This document shows, one piece after another, positions 1-9,960 of a stretch of DNA of 64,000 bases. The stretch is taken from assembly GCA_963809245.1 (NCBI GenBank), contig CAWEIU010000002.1, forward strand, positions 248,001 through 312,000, written 5' to 3'. Position 1 is the first letter of the stretch. Each line of letters starts with the position of its first letter. Origin of the DNA: Roseiarcus sp963809245 (lineage in GTDB: Bacteria; Pseudomonadota; Alphaproteobacteria; Rhizobiales; Beijerinckiaceae). A model generated the notes under the pieces. That model did not search any database. It had not been told where the DNA came from and saw only the letters and a list, made by a program, of their open reading frames with translations. The translations under genes were made by a program, and so were the position numbers.

Positions 1-1
1 C

Positions 2-1576
<1,575 letters not shown>

Positions 1577-1724
1577 GGAAATCAATCGCCTTCTTGTTAC
1601 CAACCGGGGTCTTTTACGACCGTCGATAGGACCCAGATCCGTCGTCGGAACGTTCTCACGGTGACCCCTGGAACGGTCTTGGTGACAACCTACGCTACCC
1701 GCGCTGAGAGAGGATGACCGTCTC

Positions 1725-2180
1725 ATGCCGTATCACGATCAGGCGCCCGAACATGGGGCGCCTTCCTTGCTTTTAGCCCGGCGCACCGTCCTGAACCGCG
1801 CGCTGGCGTTGGCGGCGAGCCTATCCCTGCTGTCCGGCATGACCTTCGTGGCGGCAAGGGCTGCCCCCACGACCGGATCCGGGCCCGCCATCGTCAATGT
1901 CGTCACGTTTACGGTGCCGCCAGCGGGAATGGACAGGTTCCTCAGCATCAGCAAGGAAGACGGCCGAATCTCGCTCAAAGAAGAACCGGGCTGCATCGGT
2001 TTCGATGTCCTGCTTCCCCAGGGCGAACCCGATACGGTGATGCTGATCGAGACATACCGGGATCACGCCGCCTATGAGGCCCATCGGGTGACACCCCATT
2101 TCCTGGCGTTCGTGAAGGGCGCTCAGGAGATCGGAGCACAGCGGTCTGCACATGTCGGCAGCCGTTACTATCCGACCTGA
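1725..2180 (+). CDS. Exported antibiotic-biosynthesis-monooxygenase (ABM) domain protein
   Basis: The 151-residue protein starts with a basic stretch containing LARRTVLNRA and a hydrophobic run ending near residue 47 (AARAAP), which reads as a Tat-like or Sec leader. The mature part (VNVVTFTVPPAGMDRFL, then EEPGCIGFDVL, ETYRDHAAYEAH and TPHFLAFV) has the pattern of small dimeric ABM/quinol monooxygenase proteins. The substrate cannot be told. A GAGAGAGGATG ribosome-binding stretch lies about 10 bases before the ATG. It stands alone between hutU and a PEBP-family gene. Export is inferred from the leader; most ABM proteins are cytoplasmic, so that is somewhat unusual. Confidence 0.78.
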   Translation: MPYHDQAPEHGAPSLLLARRTVLNRALALAASLSLLSGMTFVAARAAPTTGSGPAIVNVVTFTVPPAGMDRFLSISKEDGRISLKEEPGCIGFDVLLPQGEPDTVMLIETYRDHAAYEAHRVTPHFLAFVKGAQEIGAQRSAHVGSRYYPT

Positions 2181-2361
2181 CGGTGTGCTCGGCGAATTGC
2201 AACGGTTTGCATTGGCGCCACTGGCTCCTCGCTCCGCGTGCGGGGAGAATGAGACCGCCCTGAGCGTCGGCGCTTGCGCCATCGGCGCCTCCGGCTGAAT
2301 ATACGCGGGCCGGAAGGCCGCGATAGGCAACGCGGCCGCCGGCTTTGGGAGGAATTGAACA

Positions 2362-2913
2362 ATGCGCAAAGTCGTATTCTCAACCGCTTTGGTCGTCGGC
2401 GGTCTCGCCGGCGCGGGCGCCGCGAACGCCCTCACCTTGACGAGCCCCGACATCAAGCAGGGCGCTCGCATGGCCGACGAGCAGGTGTTCAACGGCTGGG
2501 GCTGCCCCGGCAAGAACGTCTCGCCGGAGCTCTCCTGGTCGGGCGCCCCGAAGGGAACCAAGGGCTTCGCCGTCAGCATCTACGATCCCGACGCTCCGAC
2601 CGGCAGCGGCTTCTGGCACTGGTGGGTCGCCAACATTCCGGTGAGCGCAACGTCGCTGCCCAAAGGGGCAGGGGACGCAGCCGGGACAGGACTGCCGGCC
2701 GGCGCGCTCCAGGTGCGCAACGATTACAGCGGAGTCGGCTACGGCGGCCCTTGCCCGCCCAAGGGCAAGCCGCACCATTATCGGGTGACTGTCTATGCGC
2801 TGGATGTCGACAAGCTCGACGTCGACGCCAACGCTTCGCCGGCGGTCGTCGGTTTCAACGTCCACGCGCATATGCTGGCGAGCGCGACGTTGACCGGAAT
2901 GTGGGGCCACTGA
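2362..2913 (+). CDS. Exported PEBP-family protein (YbhB/YbcL type)
   Basis: This is a bacterial phosphatidylethanolamine-binding-protein family member (Raf kinase inhibitor-like). Residues 1 to about 23 form a signal peptide ending ANALT. The family's ligand-pocket motifs are present: YDPDAPTGSGFWHWW around residues 73-87 and YGGPCPPKGKPHHYRV around 129-144. Length (183) is normal for exported YbhB-like proteins. A good GGGAGGAA site sits about 7 bases before the ATG. The biochemical role of bacterial PEBPs is poorly known, so no function is assigned. Neighbours give no hint. Confidence 0.9.
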   Translation: MRKVVFSTALVVGGLAGAGAANALTLTSPDIKQGARMADEQVFNGWGCPGKNVSPELSWSGAPKGTKGFAVSIYDPDAPTGSGFWHWWVANIPVSATSLPKGAGDAAGTGLPAGALQVRNDYSGVGYGGPCPPKGKPHHYRVTVYALDVDKLDVDANASPAVVGFNVHAHMLASATLTGMWGH

Positions 2914-2976
2914 GGCCCAGGCCGAACGCGCTAGGCCCGTCGCGATGCGGCGGGCGCTAAGAGTTCAGGTGCGTCG

Positions 2977-3822
2977 ATGCGATCGGGGTGCCCGAGCAGG
3001 ACGGCCCAATTCGTCGCGGTGCGCCGGGCGGTCCATCAGCTCGTCGACATCCCGCCCGTCTTCGACGATCCCCTGGCCCTGCGTATCCTCAATCCCGACG
3101 ACGCGGCGGCTTTCGCGATCGAATGTTCCGCGGCCTATTTGCCGCCCTTCCGCTGCGCGCGCGCCTATGTCGCCGCGCGCAGCCGCTACGCCGAGGACCG
3201 TCTGGCCCAGGCCATCGCGGCCGGCACGAGGCAATATGTGATCCTTGGCGCGGGCCTCGACACCTTCGCCTATCGCCGCCCGGATCGCGGATTGGCGATC
3301 TTCGAGGTCGACCACCCGGATACCCAGGCCTGGAAGCTGCGCCATCTCGCCGGCGCGGGAATACGGGCGCCGCCTGGGTTGCGCTTCGTGTCGATGGACT
3401 TCGAACGCCAGCAGCTCGATGTGGAGCTGCCGAAGGCTGGTCTGCGGCAGGACGAGCCCGCTTTCTTTTCCTGCATCGGGGTCACGCCCTATCTCACCTG
3501 CGCGGCGGGTTTGGCGATCGTCGCGGCCGTGCGAACGCTGGGCCCGGGCAACGCGATCGCTTTCGACTATGCGGCGCCGCGCGGCGCATTGTCCGATTGG
3601 GAAAAAGTCGCCTTCGACGCCTTGAGCGAGGACGTCGAGCGCGCGGGCGAACCCTTCCGCAGCTTCTTCGAGCGCGGCGCCTTGGCCGACGAATTGCGGG
3701 CGATCGGCTTTCGCTCAATCGACAGCCCAACGACCGAGGATCTCAACGCGCTCTACTTCCGCGACCGCTTCGACGGGCTGGCGGTCGTCGGCCATCTCGG
3801 GGGCGTGATGTGCGCCTCCTGA
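2977..3822 (+). CDS. Class I SAM-dependent methyltransferase, leucine carboxyl methyltransferase-like family
   Basis: A 281-residue protein of the bacterial LCM-like (TIGR00027-type) methyltransferases. Seen: N-terminal PSRTAQFVAVRRA, then PPVFDDPLALRIL, the RYAEDRLAQAI helix, and the SAM-binding loop YVILGAGLDTFAYR around residue 90. EVDHP (acidic end of strand 2) and FFSCIGVTPYLT follow. Members methylate small molecules or carboxylates, but the substrate of this one is unknown. It ends 6 bases before the convergent ABC-transporter gene and has no obvious operon partner. Confidence 0.88.
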   Translation: MRSGCPSRTAQFVAVRRAVHQLVDIPPVFDDPLALRILNPDDAAAFAIECSAAYLPPFRCARAYVAARSRYAEDRLAQAIAAGTRQYVILGAGLDTFAYRRPDRGLAIFEVDHPDTQAWKLRHLAGAGIRAPPGLRFVSMDFERQQLDVELPKAGLRQDEPAFFSCIGVTPYLTCAAGLAIVAAVRTLGPGNAIAFDYAAPRGALSDWEKVAFDALSEDVERAGEPFRSFFERGALADELRAIGFRSIDSPTTEDLNALYFRDRFDGLAVVGHLGGVMCAS

Positions 3823-3828
3823 GGGCGC

Positions 3829-4611
3829 TTAGAACGCGTTGCGGTCGTGGTAGGTCTGCAAGAACTGCCGGACCCTCGGCTCCGCGCTCCCGTGGAAGAC
3901 CGTGCGCGGCGGGCCCTGCTCGACGATGCGGCCGCCGTCGATGAAGGCGATGCGGTCGGCCACATGCGCCGCAAAGCCCATCTCGTGTGTGACGATCATC
4001 ATCGTCATGCCCTCGGCGGCGAGCGTCTTCATCACCTCGAGCACCTCGCCGACGAGTTCGGGATCGAGCGCCGAGGTCGGTTCGTCGAACAGCATCAGCC
4101 GCGGCTGCATCGCCAGCGCGCGCGCGATCGCGACGCGCTGCTGCTGGCCGCCGGAGAGCCGCGCCGGATAAGCGTCCGCCTTGGCCGAGAGGCCGACGCG
4201 CGTCAGCATCGCCATCGCGCGCTCGTTTGCTTCGCGCGGGGCAAGCCGCCGCACCCGCAACAGCGGCTCGGCGACATTGCCGAGCGCGGTCATGTGCGGC
4301 CACAGATTGAAGTGCTGGAACACCATGCCGATCTCGCGCCGCATCTCGCGCAGCCGCCGCGCGTTCATCGGTCGGCGGGCGCCGCCGGCGCCGTCCTCGT
4401 AGCCGATCAGCTTGCCCTCGATGCGCACCTCGCCGGCGTCGTAGGCTTCCAGGAAGTTGACGCAGCGCAGCAGCGTGCTCTTGCCCGAGCCGCTCGGCCC
4501 GATGATGCAGACGACCTCGGAGCGGTCGACCGTGAGATCGACGCCGCGCAGCACCTCTTGCTCGCCGAAGCGCTTGCGCACGCCGCGGATCTCAATCATC
4601 GGCTCGCTCAC
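3829..4611 (-). CDS. Polar amino-acid ABC transporter, ATP-binding subunit
   Basis: Cytoplasmic ATPase of a GlnQ/HisP-type importer, 260 residues. Walker A is GPSGSGKST near residue 40, the signature is LSGGQQQRVAIARAL near 155, and Walker B is LMLFDEPTSALD. FQHFNLWPHMTALGNV is the Q-loop region typical of amino-acid transporters. Translation begins at GTG, overlapping the upstream permease stop as GTGA. It is the last gene of the minus-strand set binding protein - permease - permease - ATPase. Substrate class (polar amino acids) comes from family resemblance; the exact substrate is not shown. Confidence 0.95.
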   Translation of the reverse strand: MSEPMIEIRGVRKRFGEQEVLRGVDLTVDRSEVVCIIGPSGSGKSTLLRCVNFLEAYDAGEVRIEGKLIGYEDGAGGARRPMNARRLREMRREIGMVFQHFNLWPHMTALGNVAEPLLRVRRLAPREANERAMAMLTRVGLSAKADAYPARLSGGQQQRVAIARALAMQPRLMLFDEPTSALDPELVGEVLEVMKTLAAEGMTMMIVTHEMGFAAHVADRIAFIDGGRIVEQGPPRTVFHGSAEPRVRQFLQTYHDRNAF

Positions 4612-5279
4612 GCCGGCCTCGCTTCCTCAGTCATGAAGGCGGTGACGCGCCGCTCCACCCGGCGGCCGAGGCGCGAGACGACCTCGACCAGCAGCCAGTA
4701 GAAGATCGCCATCGCGAAGATCGCGTCGAAGGCGGTGAAGGTTTCCGCCGCCATCGTCTGCATTTGATACATCAATTCAGGGACGGTGATGATCGACAGC
4801 ACGACCGTTTCCTTGGAAAGCACGATCAGCAGGTTGACGATCGGCGGCACGGCGGCGATCAGCGCAGCAGGTAATGTGACGCGCCGCAGCGTGTCGAACG
4901 GGCTCATGCCGACGCTCAGCGCGGCCTCGATCTGGCCGACCGGCACCGCGGCGAAGCCGCCACGGAAGATCTCGGCGAAATAGGCGGAGGAATAGAGGCC
5001 GAGGCCGAGAATGCCCGCCGCGGTCGCCGTGAGCCTCAGGCCGATGTAGGGTCCGCCGGAATAGAGGAGAAAGAGCTGCATGAGGAAGGGCGTGCCGCGG
5101 AACACTTCGATGAAGGTGCGCAGCGCCCAGCGCAACGGCGGCAGGCGTAGCCGGTAGAGCAGGGCGATCGCAAAACCGAGCGCGAGGCCAAGCGCGCCGC
5201 CCGCCGCCCAGCACAGCACCGTCACCTCGAAACCGCTGAGGAGCGAGGGCGCGTAATGCCAGAACGTCTCGAGGCTCAT
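4608..5279 (-). CDS. Polar amino-acid ABC transporter, permease subunit 2
   Basis: Inner-membrane permease of 223 residues, HisM/HisQ type. Several hydrophobic helices are visible (FEVTVLCWAAGGALGLALGF at the start). The EAA loop that docks the ATPase is GQIEAALSVGMSPFDTLRRV around residues 120-140. IEVFRGTPFLMQLF is the usual N-terminal family motif. The start at MSLETFWHYAP was chosen because its ATG overlaps the TGA of the preceding permease gene as ATGA; the frame stays open further upstream, but that part is antisense-like and not permease sequence. Confidence 0.94.
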   Translation of the reverse strand: MSLETFWHYAPSLLSGFEVTVLCWAAGGALGLALGFAIALLYRLRLPPLRWALRTFIEVFRGTPFLMQLFLLYSGGPYIGLRLTATAAGILGLGLYSSAYFAEIFRGGFAAVPVGQIEAALSVGMSPFDTLRRVTLPAALIAAVPPIVNLLIVLSKETVVLSIITVPELMYQMQTMAAETFTAFDAIFAMAIFYWLLVEVVSRLGRRVERRVTAFMTEEARPA

Positions 5280-5965
5280 CGCGCCGCTCCCGTAGCGAGG
5301 CGCTTTTCGGCGTAGGCGCCGACCGCGGCGAGTCCAAGGTTGATGGCGAGATAAAAGAGGCCGCCGCCGACATAGGCTTCGAGCGGGCGATAGGTCAACG
5401 AGGCGATGTTCATGCTCACCCGCGTCAATTCGGCGATGCCGACCACCGAGACGAGCGAGGAGGCCTTCAGCAGCAGGATGAACTCGTTGATGAGCGGCGG
5501 GATCGAGAGGCGAAAGGCCTGCGGCAGCAGGATGCGGCGCCAGATGTCCGATGTTGCGAAGCCGAGCGCGACGGCGGCTTCGGCCTGACCTTTCGGCGTC
5601 GCGTTGAGCGCGCCGCGCAGGATCTCCGATTGATAGGCGCCCGAGGAGAGTGCGAGCCCGCCGACCGCGGCGGCGATCGCCGGCACGTCGAGGCCGAATT
5701 CGGCCAGGAAGTAGTAGATGAAGAGCAGCAGCACGAGCAGCGGAACGCCGCGAAAGACGCTGACATAGACGCCGCCGAGCCACGATGCCCAAGGCCGCGG
5801 CGACAGCCTGGCGATGCAGACCGCCGCGCCGACGAGAAAGCCGAGCACGATGCCGGCCAGCGAAAGGGCGAGAGTGACCCCGGCCGCCTGCGTAAGATAA
5901 CCGAACGAGTGGAGGATGACCTGCGGGTGCATCGGGATGGCGAGCGGCGACCTCGCGGTCGCCAC
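5276..5965 (-). CDS. Polar amino-acid ABC transporter, permease subunit 1
   Basis: Partner inner-membrane permease, 229 residues from a GTG, 13 bases after the binding-protein stop. An internal ATG at 5932 (MHPQVILHS) is an equally plausible start, giving 218 residues; neither has a strong ribosome-binding site. Family motifs: VSVFRGVPLLVLLLF, and the EAA loop GQAEAAVALGFATSDIWRRI. The two permeases differ clearly from each other, so the channel is probably a heterodimer. Confidence 0.92.
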   Translation of the reverse strand: MATARSPLAIPMHPQVILHSFGYLTQAAGVTLALSLAGIVLGFLVGAAVCIARLSPRPWASWLGGVYVSVFRGVPLLVLLLFIYYFLAEFGLDVPAIAAAVGGLALSSGAYQSEILRGALNATPKGQAEAAVALGFATSDIWRRILLPQAFRLSIPPLINEFILLLKASSLVSVVGIAELTRVSMNIASLTYRPLEAYVGGGLFYLAINLGLAAVGAYAEKRLATGAAR

Positions 5966-5978
5966 TCAAAGGCAGGCG

Positions 5979-6836
5979 TCAGATCGCCGGCTCGGGAACG
6001 GTCTTGGGCAGATCCATCGTCTGGCCGAACCAGGCCTTCTGGATCTTCGCCATCGTGCCATCCGTTTCGAGCTTGATGAGCGCGGCGTTGATCGCGTCGA
6101 TCAGTGTCGCATCGTCGAGACGGCCGACCCAGGAGAAATATGTCGGCTGGCCGAACGCCGGCAGCACCACCGAGAACGCATCCGAGCGCTGCGAGGCCGC
6201 ATAGGCGAGATTCGGCAGCGAATTGACCGCGGCGTCGATGCGGCCGGCTGCGAGGTCCGCATAGGACTGGTTGTTGTCGACATATTCCTTGATTTGGACC
6301 GGCTTGGGAAGCTTGGCCGAGAACAGCTTGAGCTGCTCGAGTTGCGAGGTGCCCTTCTGGCCGCCCACAGTCTTGCCGGCGATGTCCTCAGGCTTGACGA
6401 TGCTCTTGTCGTCGGCGCGCTTCATCAGTGCGGCGGTCGCGTCGGCGATCGGCACTGTGAAGCGGTAGCGCTTCATGCGCTCCTTGGTGATCGTCACCGG
6501 CGCGATGCAGAGGTCGAACTTCTTGGCGTCCAAGCCCGGCAGAATGCTGGTCCAGGGCAGATCGATGTATTTGACTTTGACGCCGAGCTCCTTGCCGACG
6601 GCGTCGATCAGGTCGCGGTCGACGCCCTTGTAGGTTCCGTTGTCGGCGATGTCGAAGGGCGGGAATTGCATCTCGGTGGCGATGACGAGTTCGCCGCGCT
6701 TCTTGATGTCGGCGAGCGTGTCGTCGGCGAAGGCGGCGCGCGAGGCGCCGAGCAGTCCGCCCGCGGCGGCCGCCGCCGCCAAGCTCGCCTTGAGAGCGTC
6801 GCGTCGCGTCAGCTCGATCGTCCCGATTGTATTCAT
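5979..6836 (-). CDS. Polar amino-acid ABC transporter, periplasmic binding protein
   Basis: A family 3 solute-binding protein of 285 residues that captures a polar amino acid (or opine) in the periplasm. The leader contains LTRRDALKAS followed by a long alanine/glycine run and ends near ASRAAFA, a twin-arginine-like signal. The mature protein shows GELVIATEMQFPPFD, the GVDRDLIDAVGKELG helix and AGRIDAAVNSLPNLAYA, all standard for the family. First gene of the four-gene importer operon. The 5' side (6837-7131) is AT-richer, with TATG/TATAG stretches at about 6950-6960 that could be promoter, but I see no convincing pair of boxes. Confidence 0.94.
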   Translation of the reverse strand: MNTIGTIELTRRDALKASLAAAAAAGGLLGASRAAFADDTLADIKKRGELVIATEMQFPPFDIADNGTYKGVDRDLIDAVGKELGVKVKYIDLPWTSILPGLDAKKFDLCIAPVTITKERMKRYRFTVPIADATAALMKRADDKSIVKPEDIAGKTVGGQKGTSQLEQLKLFSAKLPKPVQIKEYVDNNQSYADLAAGRIDAAVNSLPNLAYAASQRSDAFSVVLPAFGQPTYFSWVGRLDDATLIDAINAALIKLETDGTMAKIQKAWFGQTMDLPKTVPEPAI

Positions 6837-7131
6837 TACAAACCTCCCACTTGCCCCGAATGCGCCAGCGCCGAGGCGCGCGCTTTCGGCGGCCCGGTCG
6901 CGGCGCGATCCTAGTTCCCCAATCGCGCCAGCGCCAACGCGATTTTAAGTCTATACATAACGGATTCGGGCCGTCAACGTGCGGCCACGCAACGGAGAGA
7001 GTGCCCACGGGCTCGCGCTTGCCGGCACAAAAACGCTGGCCGCGCGTTATCGAAACCGTCTTGCGTGCGTTTGTGGTTTTCTATTGATTCTGAAGCCGGC
7101 GCAGGCGCCATCGACCAGGGGGAGCGTGCGG

Positions 7132-7416
7132 GTGATCACGAGCGAACAAGTCCGAGCGGCGCGCGCGCTGCTGCGCTGGGACGAGCAGGACCTCGCCGAT
7201 GCGGCGCGATTGCCGCTGGCGACGATCGCGCGATTGGAGTCGCTCCCCGGTCCGCTTGCCGCCGAGCCGAGCGCGGTCGAGGCGCTGCGCACCGCCCTGG
7301 AGAGCGCCGGAATCGATTTGCTCGAAGAGGATGGCGGCGGCGTGGGCGTCTGGCTCAGAAAGCCCAACGGCGAGCCGATCCCGCTCGAGGAGCTCAACGC
7401 CAGCAACGACGAGTAA
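7132..7416 (+). CDS. Small helix-turn-helix (XRE-like) protein
   Basis: A 94-residue protein. The first half, ITSEQVRAARALLRWDEQDLADAA and the following LPLATIARLES, matches the XRE/Cro HTH pattern common in short rhizobial regulators. The tail contains ALESAGIDLLEEDGGGVGVWLR, the usual end of this small family. GTG at 7132 was chosen because AGGGGGAG (7117-7124) lies 7 bases before it. It lies convergent to the deoR-type gene, whose frame-corrected stop is only 9 bases beyond this gene's stop. Target unknown. Confidence 0.8.
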   Translation: MITSEQVRAARALLRWDEQDLADAARLPLATIARLESLPGPLAAEPSAVEALRTALESAGIDLLEEDGGGVGVWLRKPNGEPIPLEELNASNDE

Positions 7417-7424
7417 CACAAAAC

Positions 7425-8151
7425 TCAAAGGTCGACCGACGGCTGCTCGGTCAGGATCGAATTCGAAGTCGTCGACCGCGGCGAAGAAGGCGGCCGTGAC
7501 TTTGCCGATCTTGCTGGAGTCGACGACGAGGTGACGCTCGACCGCGCGGCTCATCGCTTTCTGTTTGATCGGCGCCTCGTGAAAATTCCAGCAGGTCGCG
7601 CCATGCGCGCGGTCGACGCCGCCGGCGGAGAGGAAGGCCTTGTTGACGCCGATCGAGCCCAGGGCGTCGAGCGCCTGCTGGCTCGAAAACGTCGCAGAGG
7701 AGGGGTGGTAGGCGCCGCCGAGCAGGATCATCCGAACGTTCGGCTTGCGGCTGACGATCTGCGCGATGTTGAGCGAATAGCAGACGACGGTGACGTCCGC
7801 GTCGGCGGGGATGAGATTGGCGAGAAACGGCATCGTCGTTCCGCAATCGATGAAGATCGTGTCCCGCTCGGCGATCAGCTTGGCCGCCTTGGCGCTTGCG
7901 GCCGCCTTCGCCGCGGCGAAGCGGTCCTCTTCCTGCTCGATGCGATAGAGCCCGCCGTTCCAGTCGCCGGCCCGCAGAATGTGGCCGCCGAGATAGGCGA
8001 AGCGGCTGGCGTTGGCGGCGATGTCGCGCCTGACCGTCATCTCGGAGACGTTCAGCAGCGCCGCCGCGTCGCGAAGGCGCAGCACGCCTTGATCGGCGAG
8101 CGCCTTCGTCAGCAGATTCAGCCGCTCCATACGCGCCGGGGAGTCCGACAT
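7425..8151 (-). CDS. DeoR-family transcriptional repressor, 3' end apparently frameshifted
   Basis: Sugar-responsive repressor. The N-terminal HTH (LRDAAALLNVSEMTVRRDI) and the effector domain (DTIFIDCGTTMPFLANLI, then VDRAHGATCWNFHEA and VVDSSKIGKV) are clear. The frame as given does not stop after AVDDFEF but runs about 120 more residues antisense through the neighbouring HTH gene. Dropping one base at about 7458 gives an ending ILTEQPSVDL and a stop at 7425-7427, a normal family length of about 240. Divergent from a ribokinase gene, so probably a regulator of ribose or another pentose/nucleoside; that role is inferred from position. Start is the ATG at 8151; the ATG at 8130 (MERLNLL) is an alternative. 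Confidence 0.85.
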
Positions 8152-8259
8152 CGATCTGCGCCTCGCTCCAATTTTGTCCCCAAGGCGGCGCGCCCGCAGC
8201 CCCCGCAAGGTCGTGCTTAGAATGGAAGGCGGCGAGCGGCAACCGGGAGCCTCCCGCTC

Positions 8260-8303
8260 TTGACACCTCGTCCTCGCTCGGATTGTTCGGTTGCATCGGA
8301 CAA
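8260..8303 (+). promoter_or_regulatory. Candidate ribokinase promoter and DeoR operator
   Basis: A perfect TTGACA lies at 8260-8265, followed by a palindrome at 8283-8303: TTGTTCG, a 7-base spacer, then CGGACAA (one mismatch between arms). The palindrome sits where the -10 region would be and 18 bases before the rbsK ATG. Its position between a DeoR-type repressor gene and its divergent neighbour makes it the best operator candidate. No good -10 hexamer is visible. Confidence 0.5.
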
Positions 8304-8320
8304 GCATGGGGAGTGGGCGA

Positions 8321-9259
8321 ATGACGATCGACGGCAGGCCGCGAATCGGCGTCATCGGCAGCAATAACGTCGATCTGGTCACCTACGTGAATCGGATGCC
8401 GACGCGCGGCGAGACGATCGAAGGGCCCAGTTTTGAAATGGGCCATGGCGGAAAGGGCGCCAACCAGGCGGTCGCCGCCGCCAGGCTCGGCGCGTCGGTG
8501 ACCTTCGTCAGCAAAGTCGGCGACGACAGCTTCGCCGACGCCACCCTCAAGGCCCTCGGCGGCTATGGCATCGACATGCGTCATGTCGAGCGCGTTCCGG
8601 GCCGGTCGAGCGGCGTGGCGACAATCCTCGTCGAATCCTCCGGCGAGAACTGCATTGTGATCGTCAAAGGCGCCAACGCCGACCTCTCGCCGGCCGACAT
8701 CGAGCGCGCGGCCGAGGATTTGAAGCGCTGCGAGTTGATCCTGCTTCAGCTCGAAGTGCCGCTCGAGACGGTCTACGCGGCGATCGCCTTCGGCAAGCGC
8801 CACGGCGTCAAGACCGTCCTCAACCCGGCGCCCGCCAACCCCGATCTCGACATTGAGAGGATCCGCGACGCCGACTTCTTCATCCCCAACGAGACCGAAC
8901 TGGCGATCCTGACCGGGCTCCCGGTCACCACCGAGGATGAAATCGGGATCGCTGCGCGCAGCCTGCTGGCGAAGGGGGTCGGGACGGTGATCGTCACGCT
9001 CGGCGCTCGGGGCGCGCTGCTTGCGACGCCTGCCGGAACCAAGCTGATCGCGCCGGTCCGCGTCGCGCCGGTCGACACCACCGGGGCGGGCGACGCCTTC
9101 GTCGGCAGCTTCGCCCGCTTTCTCGCCGCTGGCCTCGACGTCGAGGCGGCGCTCGGCAGGGCGGTGCGTTACGCCGCCAATTCCGTCACCCGGCGGGGTG
9201 CGCAAAAGTCCTATGCGACCGAGACGGAATTCGAAGCGTTCTGCGCGAGCCTTGGCTAG
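8321..9259 (+). CDS. rbsK: Ribokinase (PfkB family)
   Basis: Phosphorylates ribose (or a related sugar) at C5 using ATP in the cytoplasm. Seen: substrate motif GGKGANQAVAAARLG with N-terminal GSNNVDLVTYV, and the PfkB signature DTTGAGDAFVGSF near residue 255, containing the catalytic aspartate. Length 312 is normal. ATG 8321 was chosen over upstream ATGs because GGGAG (8309-8313) precedes it by 7 bases. Divergent from a DeoR-type repressor. No ribose transporter genes are next to it. The precise sugar is not proven by sequence. Confidence 0.92.
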   Translation: MTIDGRPRIGVIGSNNVDLVTYVNRMPTRGETIEGPSFEMGHGGKGANQAVAAARLGASVTFVSKVGDDSFADATLKALGGYGIDMRHVERVPGRSSGVATILVESSGENCIVIVKGANADLSPADIERAAEDLKRCELILLQLEVPLETVYAAIAFGKRHGVKTVLNPAPANPDLDIERIRDADFFIPNETELAILTGLPVTTEDEIGIAARSLLAKGVGTVIVTLGARGALLATPAGTKLIAPVRVAPVDTTGAGDAFVGSFARFLAAGLDVEAALGRAVRYAANSVTRRGAQKSYATETEFEAFCASLG

Positions 9260-9365
9260 GACGGCGCTAGCGCCGCGAGCGGTCACGATTTCGCGAGATT
9301 TCCCTGCGTCGCCGCAAGGTTCGCCTCACTTGGCGCTGCGCGCGAGAGGCAGACCGGCGTGGGCT

Positions 9366-9380
9366 GCATTGCTGCAATGC
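9366..9380. repeat. Perfect 7-1-7 palindrome upstream of DUF6481 gene
   Basis: GCATTGC, one T, GCAATGC. It lies in the 200-base gap after rbsK and 80 bases before the next ATG. No T-tract follows, so it is more like an operator or a short RNA hairpin than a terminator. Confidence 0.45.
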
Positions 9381-9459
9381 GGCGATATACGTTGCCGATG
9401 CCGCCGACTTGTGGCAGGACGCGCCCGTCTGCACGCGCCAAGGGAAGCCAAGGCAAGCA

Positions 9460-9876
9460 ATGTCGTTTATGAACAGCAACAATTTCGCCGACCGGCAAGC
9501 CGCCGCCGCAAAAGCCCGCAAAGCTCTCGCCGAGAAGTTCCTCTCCCGTCCGAAGTACGATCCGAACGATCCCGCCGTCATCGAGCGCGAGGCCAAGCGC
9601 CGGGCGGTGCTCGAAGCGCGCGCCGTCCGCGACGCGGAGCGGCAGAAGCGCAAAGCCGAGGAGGCCGCGGCGGAGGCCGCCCGCCTCGCCGCCGAGGAGG
9701 TCGCTCGCCAGGAAGCCCTGCGCCTCGAGGCGCAGGCTCGCGAAGCCGCCGATGAGGCGCGCCGCGAGGAGGAAGCCCGGCTTGAATACGAGCGCAAGCT
9801 CGACCGCGACGCCCGCTACGCCGCGCGCAAGGCTCGCAAGAAGAAGAGCAAGAGCGCGTCGGAGCGCTACGGCTGA
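9460..9876 (+). CDS. DUF6481 family protein, charged coiled-coil-like
   Basis: A 138-residue protein. It begins MSFMNSNNFADRQAAAAKA and continues LSRPKYDPNDPAVIEREAK, the conserved head of DUF6481. Then comes a long Ala/Glu/Arg-rich helix (about residues 45-115), with a Lys/Arg-rich tail ending KKKSKSASERYG. It has no signal peptide or membrane segment. The function of the family is unknown; the basic tail would suit nucleic-acid or membrane-surface contact, but that is speculation. ATG 9460 is preceded by an AAGGCAAG stretch. Confidence 0.85.
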   Translation: MSFMNSNNFADRQAAAAKARKALAEKFLSRPKYDPNDPAVIEREAKRRAVLEARAVRDAERQKRKAEEAAAEAARLAAEEVARQEALRLEAQAREAADEARREEEARLEYERKLDRDARYAARKARKKKSKSASERYG

Positions 9877-9921
9877 GCCGCCGATTGATCGTCGGCGACA
9901 AGTCGGGCAATAAGGCCTGAA

Positions 9922-9936
9922 GCCGGATCGTCCGGC
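9922..9936. other. Short perfect hairpin before hom
   Basis: GCCGGA, loop TCG, TCCGGC, between the DUF6481 stop and the hom start. It has no T-tract. It may be an attenuator or mRNA stabiliser, or chance in GC-rich DNA. Confidence 0.3.
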
Positions 9937-9960
9937 TGTATGGTTAGGGCGAGCGGTCGA

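Noticed and set aside
2213..2262. Possible fragment of the CGGGGAGAA-type palindromic repeat
   Set aside because: Only one half-arm resembles the element at 11303-11418; too short to call.
7081..7424. C-terminal extension of the DeoR protein
   Set aside because: It is antisense to the small HTH gene and has shadow-like composition; a one-base correction gives a natural end at 7425.
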